NCBI GenBank assembly: GCA_017453085.1
Contig: JAFTKV010000083.1
Span: forward strand, 1 to 8,187
Direction of reading: 5' to 3'
Source: Clostridia bacterium
GTDB lineage: Bacteria > Bacillota > Clostridia > Oscillospirales > CAG-272
DNA length: 8,187 bases
The notes under the pieces were generated by a model that was not told where the DNA came from, made no database searches, and saw only the letters and a list, made by a program, of their open reading frames with translations. The first letter of the stretch is position 1; the number at the start of each line of letters is the position of its first letter. The translations under genes were made by a program, and so were the position numbers. Below, piece after piece: positions 1-5,897 of this stretch.

Positions 1-1986
1 CAGATCGATTGGTTCCTTTTCATAGAAGATTGCAACGATGGGCGAAGCATCCGAGTATGCACCCGACAGCTTTTTGCGGTTGGACTTGGTATCGTATGCG
101 GAAACGGGTACCTTTACGCCCTTGCCGTTGGCAAAGATAAAGATGAAGTATTCGTTTGGCTTATACTCCTTCAGACTCTTCATAAAGACGGTCTTTTCTT
201 GATTATCAAAGCCCAGCTTGCCGGCAACGTAGTCACCCAGCAGAGATGCCTTGGTGGTCTCAAAGGCATTGACCTTGGATTTATAGCACTGTGCTCCATC
301 GGAGAAGAAGATCAGCTCGGCGGAGTTGTCTGTATCCTCCACCAGCAGGATCTCGTCGCCTTCCTTGACCTTTTGCTCGCCGGAGGTGCGAAGGGCTTGC
401 TGATTGATCTTCTTGAAATAGCCCTCCTTGGTCAGCCACAGACGAACGGGAGTGGTATCCACCTGCTCCTCTTCCACGTAATCGTCCAGATCCTCGTCGT
501 AGATGAGCTGGGTCATACGAGCCTTACCGTATTTGCTCTTGATCTCCTTCAGCTGCTTGGAGATGTAGGTCTTCAGCCGTGCCTCGGAACCGATCAGATC
601 GGTCAGATCGGCAATCTCCTGCTGTAGAGATTCGATCTCCTTGGTGCGATTCAGAATATACTCGCGGTTCAGATTGCGGAGCTTGATCTCGGCAATATAA
701 TTTGCTTGGATCTCGTCGATGGAGAAGCCCTCCATCAAGTTGGGCACTACGTCCTTTTCCAAAGGCGTGTTACGGACGATACGGATCGCTTTGTCAATGT
801 CCAAAAGGATCTTGGCCAGACCTAGCAGCAGATGCAGACGCTCGTTCTTGCGATCCAGCTCGTAGCTGAGCTCCCGCTTGACACAGCCCATACGGAAAAT
901 GATCCATTCCTTCAGGATCTCGATGATACCCATCTGACGGGGCACGCCGCCCACCAGTACGTTAAAGTTGCAGGCAAATTTGTCCTGCAGGGGGGTCAGC
1001 TTAAACAGCTTATTCATCAGCTGATCGGGATCGGTTCCCTTCTTAAGGTCGATGGTCAGCTTAAAGCCCGACAGGTCGATCTCGTCGCGGAAATCGCTGA
1101 TCTCCTTCAGCTTGCCGTCCCGTACCAGCTCGGTCAGCTTTTTCATAATGGCTTCTACCGTGGTGGAATAGGGGATCTGAATAATATCGATACAGTTTTC
1201 GGATTTATCGTAGACGTATCGAGCACGAACAGAGACGCTTCCGCGACCGGTGCGATAGATATCCGCCATCTGCTGACGGTTGTAAATGAGGAAGCCGCCA
1301 CCGGGGAAATCGGGAGCTTTGACGATGTCCAGCATCTGATCCACGTCGGTGTGGGGATTGCGGAGCACCTGAATGGCACCGTCACAGATCTCACCCAGAT
1401 TGAAAGAGCAGATCTGGGAGGCCATACCGACGGCGATACCCATATTGGCAGAGACCAGCACGTTGGGGAAGGCGGTAGGAAGCAGCACCGGTTCGGTCAT
1501 GGTATTGTCGTAGTTGGGGACCATATCGACCGCATTTTTATCGATGCCGCGGAAAATCTCGTTACAGAAGGTATCCAGCTTCGCCTCGGTGTAACGAGGG
1601 GCTGCATACGCCATGTCAGAGGAATACTGCTTACAAAAGGAACCCTTGGAATCGATAAACGGATGCAACAGCGCCTCGTTACCACGGGTCAGACGAACCA
1701 TCGTTTCGTAGATAGATGCGTCACCGTGAGGATTCAGCTTCATGGTATCGCCCACGATGGCGGAGCTCTTTTTGCGGCCGCCGGTCAGCAGTCCGGTCTT
1801 GTACATCATATACAGCAGCTTACGGTGAGCGGGCTTAAATCCGTCGATCTCGGGGATCGCACGGGAGATGATCACGCTCATACTGTATGGCATATAGTTG
1901 TTGACCATGGTATCGGTAAGCAGCTGATCGGTAATGGGTGCGACCTCGCCGGTCACCTCGCGGTTGTCTTTTTTCTTCTTTGCCAT
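1..1986 (-). CDS. parC: Type IIA DNA topoisomerase, subunit A (ParC/GyrA family), 3' end outside window
   Basis: This is the breakage-reunion subunit of a gyrase or topoisomerase IV, which cuts and rejoins both DNA strands with an ATPase B subunit. The frame is open from the ATG at 1986 to the window edge, giving 662 residues; family members run about 730-870, so the C-terminus is missing. Visible motifs are the winged-helix/quinolone region NPHGDASIYETMVR (85-98), the active-site segment AAPRYTE with Arg131 and catalytic Tyr132, the tower and coiled-coil region (about 340-490), and the start of the beta-pinwheel C-terminal domain (from about 510). No GyrA box (QRRGG-like) is present where expected near residues 529-543, which favours topoisomerase IV or a clostridial paralogue over true gyrase. 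The Ser83/Asp87 quinolone positions of E. coli GyrA are Ala90 and Glu94 here. A Cys (118) sits in SKGSFCKQ where GyrA has Gly. The start is supported by AAGGG 8 nt upstream. It is the last visible operon gene, 36 nt after sua5. The family is certain; the choice of parC over gyrA is tentative. Confidence 0.93.
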   Translation of the reverse strand, partial: MAKKKKDNREVTGEVAPITDQLLTDTMVNNYMPYSMSVIISRAIPEIDGFKPAHRKLLYMMYKTGLLTGGRKKSSAIVGDTMKLNPHGDASIYETMVRLTRGNEALLHPFIDSKGSFCKQYSSDMAYAAPRYTEAKLDTFCNEIFRGIDKNAVDMVPNYDNTMTEPVLLPTAFPNVLVSANMGIAVGMASQICSFNLGEICDGAIQVLRNPHTDVDQMLDIVKAPDFPGGGFLIYNRQQMADIYRTGRGSVSVRARYVYDKSENCIDIIQIPYSTTVEAIMKKLTELVRDGKLKEISDFRDEIDLSGFKLTIDLKKGTDPDQLMNKLFKLTPLQDKFACNFNVLVGGVPRQMGIIEILKEWIIFRMGCVKRELSYELDRKNERLHLLLGLAKILLDIDKAIRIVRNTPLEKDVVPNLMEGFSIDEIQANYIAEIKLRNLNREYILNRTKEIESLQQEIADLTDLIGSEARLKTYISKQLKEIKSKYGKARMTQLIYDEDLDDYVEEEQVDTTPVRLWLTKEGYFKKINQQALRTSGEQKVKEGDEILLVEDTDNSAELIFFSDGAQCYKSKVNAFETTKASLLGDYVAGKLGFDNQEKTVFMKSLKEYKPNEYFIFIFANGKGVKVPVSAYDTKSNRKKLSGAYSDASPIVAIFYEKEPIDL

Positions 1987-1994
1987 GTATCTTT

Positions 1995-2000
1995 CCCTTT
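1995..2000 (-). promoter_or_regulatory. Ribosome binding site of the topoisomerase gene
   Basis: The minus strand reads AAAGGG followed by AAGATAC-type spacer sequence, with 8 nt between the motif and the ATG at 1986. It is a moderate Shine-Dalgarno sequence. It lies in the 36-nt gap after sua5, which holds no other clear signal. Confidence 0.5.
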
Positions 2001-2022
2001 CGTTTATGGATATATGGTGGAT

Positions 2023-3060
2023 TTATACTTCTTCAATGTCGTAGCCTGCGGCCTTGAGCATTCGGTTAAACAATGCCAGCCCGATTCCCTTTCGATCCGG
2101 GAGAGGGGCGCAGATATGGGTGATCTCCGGTCTGCTGTCGAAGGAGCGAAGCAGATCGAACAGATTTCGGGCTTGCTCATCTCTGCGGTCAAATGCACCC
2201 AGAATGCATGCATTGGCAGCATTTGCTATGGGATCGTCCGCATAGCAGACCAGCGCAGTATCGGTACGATCACGGAAGGGCTCCATCGCCGCCTGCACCG
2301 CCCCCCTTTCTCCCGAGAGCAGGATCACACGGGCGTGGGGCGCATAATGACGGTATTTCATGCCGGGTGCAAGAGGTTGTTCGCCTGCCTGCAAGCGTTC
2401 GGTAACCGCCTTATCCAGCATTACAGAGAAGCCTTCCTCCTCCAGCATCTCTACGGTGATGGCACCGGGACGCAGAAGCACCAGCGAGCCGTCCGCCTTG
2501 GGAAGGACGATGGTAGACTCCAGACCAATGTCGGATGCACCGCCGTTCAGGATCATGTCCACTCTACCATTCATATCTTCGATGACGTGCTCCACGGTTG
2601 TGGTGGAGGGGCGTCCCGACAGATTGGCAGAAGGGGCCGCTACGGGAAATCCGCACAATTCGATGAGTCTGTGGGCTATGGGATGGGACGGCACCCGCAC
2701 CGCAACGGTAGCAAGGCCACCGGTCACGCTGTCGGGAATGCAATTCCGTTTGGGAAGGATCACGGTCAGCGGGCCGGGCATAAATGCGCTTGCCAATTTA
2801 TGATAGGTAGCGCAGGTGACGGCATAGCGATCCGCTTCATTGGCATCCGCCAGATGGATGATCAGCGGATTGTCCGACGGCCTGCCCTTGGCAGCGTAGA
2901 CCTTAGGCGGTGCTTCGGGCAGGAGTGCATTGACACCCAATCCGTATACCGTTTCGGTAGGGATCGCCACCAGTTTGCCTGCTGTCAGCAGCGTTGCCGC
3001 TTCTTGAAGATCCTCTTCGGTTGGTGTATATACAATTTTTGTATTGATAAACTGTTCCAT
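2023..3060 (-). CDS. ywlC: L-threonylcarbamoyladenylate synthase (Sua5/YwlC type)
   Basis: This cytoplasmic enzyme makes threonylcarbamoyl-AMP from threonine, bicarbonate and ATP, the first step of t6A37 modification of ANN-decoding tRNAs; TsaD, TsaB and TsaE complete it. The product is 345 residues from Met at 3060, matching two-domain Sua5/YwlC proteins (about 346 in B. subtilis) rather than short TsaC. The YrdC domain occupies about 10-205, with PTETVYGLG (34-42), the KGRPSDNPL segment (58-66), SANLSGRPS (144-152) and ESTIV (181-185). The linker motif PGMKYRHYAP (232-241) leads into the C-terminal Sua5 domain (about 245-340). An in-frame ATG 13 codons upstream (3099) would overlap prfA by 32 nt. 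I prefer 3060 because its length and N-terminus fit the family and it lies 7 nt after the prfA TGA. It has no good Shine-Dalgarno sequence, so it is probably translated by coupling to prfA. Confidence 0.93.
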   Translation of the reverse strand: MEQFINTKIVYTPTEEDLQEAATLLTAGKLVAIPTETVYGLGVNALLPEAPPKVYAAKGRPSDNPLIIHLADANEADRYAVTCATYHKLASAFMPGPLTVILPKRNCIPDSVTGGLATVAVRVPSHPIAHRLIELCGFPVAAPSANLSGRPSTTTVEHVIEDMNGRVDMILNGGASDIGLESTIVLPKADGSLVLLRPGAITVEMLEEEGFSVMLDKAVTERLQAGEQPLAPGMKYRHYAPHARVILLSGERGAVQAAMEPFRDRTDTALVCYADDPIANAANACILGAFDRRDEQARNLFDLLRSFDSRPEITHICAPLPDRKGIGLALFNRMLKAAGYDIEEV

Positions 3061-3067
3061 TATTTGA

Positions 3068-4138
3068 TCAAAATTCGCTGTTCTTGAGTTTTTCCGCATT
3101 ATCCGCCCGTCTGAGCGCGTCGATCATTTCGCCGATGTTGCCGTTGAGAAAGCTCTCCAGCGAGTGTAGGGTCAGACCGATACGATGATCGGTGATACGT
3201 CCTTGGGGAAAATTGTAAGTGCGGATGCGCTCACTGCGATCACCCGTTCCCACCTGACTACGGCGTTCGCTGGCGATCTTCCGATCCTGCTCGGTCTTGG
3301 CTATATCGTAGAGCTTTGCACGGAGCATTTTCATCGCCTTATCACGGTTCTTGAACTGGGAGCGCTCCTCCTGACACTCGATCACGATGCCCGAGGGCTT
3401 ATGAGTCAGTCGAACGGCTGATTCGGTCTTGTTGATGTGCTGACCGCCTGCGCCGCTGGATTTACAACTCTCCACAACGATATCGGCAGGGTTGATCACC
3501 ACGTCCACTTCTTCTACCTCGGGAAGGACGGCAACGGTAACGGTAGAGGTCTGGATGCGGCCTTGAGACTCGGTTTCGGGCACGCGCTGTACCCGATGCA
3601 CGCCGCTCTCGAACTTGAACCGTGCGTATGCATCCTCGCCGTCAACCGAGAAGGAGATCTCACGGAAGCCGCCCAGACCGGTCTCGTTGCAGGAGATGCG
3701 CTCGGTTTTATATCGGACGGTATCGGCGTACATGGTGTACATCCGATAGAGATCGGCAGCAAAGAGAGCCGCTTCCTCGCCGCCCGCGCCTGCACGGATC
3801 TCTACGATCACGCTCTTATTATCGTCCGGGTCCTTGGGCAGAAGCATGACCTTCAGCTCCTCCAGAATTGTCTCCATGTTTTGTTTGGAGGCCTTGTATT
3901 CCTCCTCCAGAAGAAGTTTGAACTCGGGGTCGGGGGAGTCAGCCAGGAGCAGCTTTGCCTCTTCAAAGGCCTCCTCCTGCTTCTTGTAGGCGCGGTACTG
4001 CTCTATCAGTGGGGTCATATTCTTGACCTCCCGCATGAGCTTTTTGTATTCTTCCTGATTGTTGACGATAGTGGGGTCTGCAAGACTATCGTTCATTTTC
4101 TCAAACTTTTCTTCGGCTTCTCTCAGTTTGTTCAGCAT
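3068..4138 (-). CDS. prfA: Peptide chain release factor 1 (RF1)
   Basis: RF1 recognises UAA and UAG in the ribosomal A site and triggers peptidyl-tRNA hydrolysis. The 356-residue length is normal. The N-terminal helical domain 1 (about 1-105, rich in Glu and Lys) is followed by the RAGAGGEEA segment (115-123) of domain 2. The stop-codon-reading tripeptide is PET at 187-189 (PxT type, hence RF1 rather than RF2 with SPF). The catalytic GGQ is at 231-233 in SSGAGGQHINKTES. The decoding loop reads GRIQTST, with Gln196 where many RF1 proteins have a His that stacks on the stop codon. The start is firm: AAGGAA ends 5-6 nt before the ATG, and the ATG lies inside the end of the NUDIX gene (ATGCTGA overlap). 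No prmC gene, whose product methylates the GGQ glutamine, follows it; sua5 does. Confidence 0.97.
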   Translation of the reverse strand: MLNKLREAEEKFEKMNDSLADPTIVNNQEEYKKLMREVKNMTPLIEQYRAYKKQEEAFEEAKLLLADSPDPEFKLLLEEEYKASKQNMETILEELKVMLLPKDPDDNKSVIVEIRAGAGGEEAALFAADLYRMYTMYADTVRYKTERISCNETGLGGFREISFSVDGEDAYARFKFESGVHRVQRVPETESQGRIQTSTVTVAVLPEVEEVDVVINPADIVVESCKSSGAGGQHINKTESAVRLTHKPSGIVIECQEERSQFKNRDKAMKMLRAKLYDIAKTEQDRKIASERRSQVGTGDRSERIRTYNFPQGRITDHRIGLTLHSLESFLNGNIGEMIDALRRADNAEKLKNSEF

Positions 4139-4593
4139 AATTGTTCCTTCAGTCGTGCGGCAAATTCAAGAATCGGACGCTTATCGGTAAAGTGGAGATT
4201 TTCGGGAAGAGCGTCTATATCAAACCAGCAAAGCTCGGCGACTTCGCCGTCGGTGAGGGACGGTTCACCGTCAAATTCATCGCTGACGTAGACGATATCG
4301 GTATAATTGGCAATATCGCCGTTGGGGTAGGAAACCGTCATCTCGGGGCCGGTATAGACACCGAACAGAGTCAGCTTCCCTACCCGCAGCCCGATCTCTT
4401 CCATCACCTCGCGGCGGCAGGCATCCTCAGCAATCTCTTCTATGTCCATGATCCCGCCGTGCTTACCGTAGGTGCCGTCATCGGCGCGTTTTTGAAGCAG
4501 GAGCTGCCTTCCTCGATAAAGAATGACACCTGCCCCTACCAGCATGAGCGGACGGTGTCCGACCAGCCGGCGCATTTGCTTATAATACTCCAT
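4132..4593 (-). CDS. NUDIX hydrolase, substrate unknown
   Basis: NUDIX enzymes hydrolyse nucleoside diphosphates linked to another group, such as damaged dNTPs, ADP-ribose or sugar nucleotides, using Mg2+. The protein has 153 residues, about one NUDIX domain. The full signature GX5EX7REUXEEXGU is present from Gly47 to Leu69: Gly47, Glu53, then REVMEEIGL (61-69) with the metal-binding glutamates 65 and 66. A beta strand (GAGVILYRGRQLLLQKR, 20-36) precedes it. The segment before the box reads YGKHGGIMDIEE, where many relatives have a WxLPGGxxExGE-like form, so the entrance to the NUDIX loop is divergent. There is no signal peptide or membrane segment, so it is cytoplasmic. It starts one base after the obg stop and overlaps prfA by 7 nt. 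The family is clear; a sanitising (MutT-like) or ADP-ribose role would be a guess. Confidence 0.93.
   Translation of the reverse strand: MEYYKQMRRLVGHRPLMLVGAGVILYRGRQLLLQKRADDGTYGKHGGIMDIEEIAEDACRREVMEEIGLRVGKLTLFGVYTGPEMTVSYPNGDIANYTDIVYVSDEFDGEPSLTDGEVAELCWFDIDALPENLHFTDKRPILEFAARLKEQLC
4144..4149 (-). promoter_or_regulatory. prfA ribosome binding site inside the NUDIX gene
   Basis: The minus strand reads AAGGAACAATTATG, with AAGGA six nucleotides before the prfA start. The motif lies within the last codons of the NUDIX gene, and the stop and start overlap as ATGCTGA. Ribosomes finishing the NUDIX frame are therefore placed to begin prfA, which suggests translational coupling. Confidence 0.65.
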
Positions 4594-4594
4594 T

Positions 4595-5875
4595 TTACTT
4601 CACAAAATCAAATTCAAAGTCCAGAATGCTGACCGTATTGCCATCGGTACAGCCTGCATTCTCCAATGCTTCGATCACACCCGACGTACGGAGCACCTTT
4701 TCAAAATACCGCAGTGACTCCCGGTCGTCGAAATTGATCGAGCCCATGAAATTGTACAGCCAATCGCCCTCTACGATGAAGTAGCCCTTGTCGTTGCGGG
4801 TGATGGTGACCGTGTGATCCTTCTTCGAGGAGAAATCCTCAACCGGTGCCTGATACTCGCTCTCATAGATGGTCATAGGAGGCAATGTCTGCAGCTTCTG
4901 ATAGACCATTTTCACCAGCTTATCCACGTTCTTGCGAGTTGCGGCGGAAATATAGATCAGATCGTAGCCCTTCACCGAGATGAAATCCTCGAAATCGGTG
5001 AGATCGGCATCTTCTTCCAAAAGATCGGATTTGTTGGCGGCGATGATCTGGGGACGCTTCGCCATTTCGGGATTGTACTGCTCCAGCTCATAGTTGATGG
5101 CAAGGATATCGTCGATGGGGTCTCTTCCCTCCTTGCCGGTGATGTCTACCACGTGGATCAAGAGGCGGCAGCGGTCTACGTGACGGAGGAACTGGTGACC
5201 CAGACCTGCGCCCTCGGATGCACCCTCGATGAGTCCGGGGATATCGGCAGCAACGAACGCAGCGTTTTCTGCCACCTCCACCACGCCGATGCTGGGCTCC
5301 AGAGTGGTGAAATGATAGTCGCCGATCTTGGGATGTGCACCGCTGATGATGGAGAGAATGGAGGATTTACCAACGTTGGGCATACCCACCAGACCTACGT
5401 CAGCCAGCAGCTTCAGCTCCAGCAGGATCTCTTTTTCTTCCCCCTGCATACCGGCTTTGGCAAAGCGAGGGATCTGACGGGTGGGAGTTGCAAAATGCTT
5501 GTTGCCCCAGCCGCCGCGACCGCCCTTGCAAATGACGAAATCCTCACAGTCGGACATATCCTTGATAACGAGTCCGGTTTCAGGATCCTTCAGCACGGTT
5601 CCGGGAGGAACGGGAAGAATCAGATCGGTACCGTTTTTGCCATGAAATTTCGATCCTGCGCCGTTTGCGCCGTTCTCGGCAATGAATTTGCGCTTGTACT
5701 TATAATAGGTCAAGGTGTTCTGACCCGGGTCAATACGGAAAATAATATTTCCGCCGTTTCCGCCGTCGCCGCCATCGGGGCCACCGTGAGAAACGTATTT
5801 TTCACGCCGGAAGGAGACGGCACCGTGGCCGCCGTTGCCGGCTTTCAGATATAATTTTACGGTATCAAATAACAT
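4595..5875 (-). CDS. obg: Obg/CgtA family GTPase
   Basis: Obg is an essential ribosome-associated GTPase acting in late 50S subunit maturation and in stress and (p)ppGpp responses. The product is 426 residues, as in Gram-positive Obg proteins. Residues 1-157 form the glycine-rich Obg fold (GGPDGGDGGNGG at 31-42, KGGRGGWGN at 117-125). The GTPase domain follows: G1 GMPNVGKSS (164-172), G2 YHFTTLEPSIGVV (187-199), G3 DIPG (211-214), G4 NKSD (281-284) and G5 near ISAAT (309-313). Residues about 345-426 match the OCT domain, which marks Bacillota-type Obg. The P-loop reads MPNVGKSS rather than the common FPSVGKST, a mild change that keeps all catalytic positions. It starts 22 nt after ligA with only a weak Shine-Dalgarno sequence. 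The usual rplU-rpmA neighbours are not present. Confidence 0.97.
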   Translation of the reverse strand: MLFDTVKLYLKAGNGGHGAVSFRREKYVSHGGPDGGDGGNGGNIIFRIDPGQNTLTYYKYKRKFIAENGANGAGSKFHGKNGTDLILPVPPGTVLKDPETGLVIKDMSDCEDFVICKGGRGGWGNKHFATPTRQIPRFAKAGMQGEEKEILLELKLLADVGLVGMPNVGKSSILSIISGAHPKIGDYHFTTLEPSIGVVEVAENAAFVAADIPGLIEGASEGAGLGHQFLRHVDRCRLLIHVVDITGKEGRDPIDDILAINYELEQYNPEMAKRPQIIAANKSDLLEEDADLTDFEDFISVKGYDLIYISAATRKNVDKLVKMVYQKLQTLPPMTIYESEYQAPVEDFSSKKDHTVTITRNDKGYFIVEGDWLYNFMGSINFDDRESLRYFEKVLRTSGVIEALENAGCTDGNTVSILDFEFDFVK

Positions 5876-5897
5876 AGTTTTTCTCGCTTTTGGTTGA

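Noticed and set aside
589..620. Tandem-looking repeats of AGATCGG in the topoisomerase gene.
   Set aside because: They fall in codons for the coiled-coil segment IADLTDLIGSE and are explained by repeated Asp-Leu/Ile codons.
832..3087. A 751-codon open frame on the plus strand.
   Set aside because: It lies antisense to the topoisomerase and sua5 genes and runs through the gap between them. Its translation is low-complexity in character (rich in His, Gln, Gly, Leu) with no family motif. It is best explained by codon bias of the minus-strand genes leaving few stops in that frame.
3437..4291. Plus-strand open frame of 284 codons, with similar ones at 4141-4632 and 4814-5854.
   Set aside because: They are antisense shadows of prfA, the NUDIX gene and obg, with no ribosome binding sites or motifs to support them.
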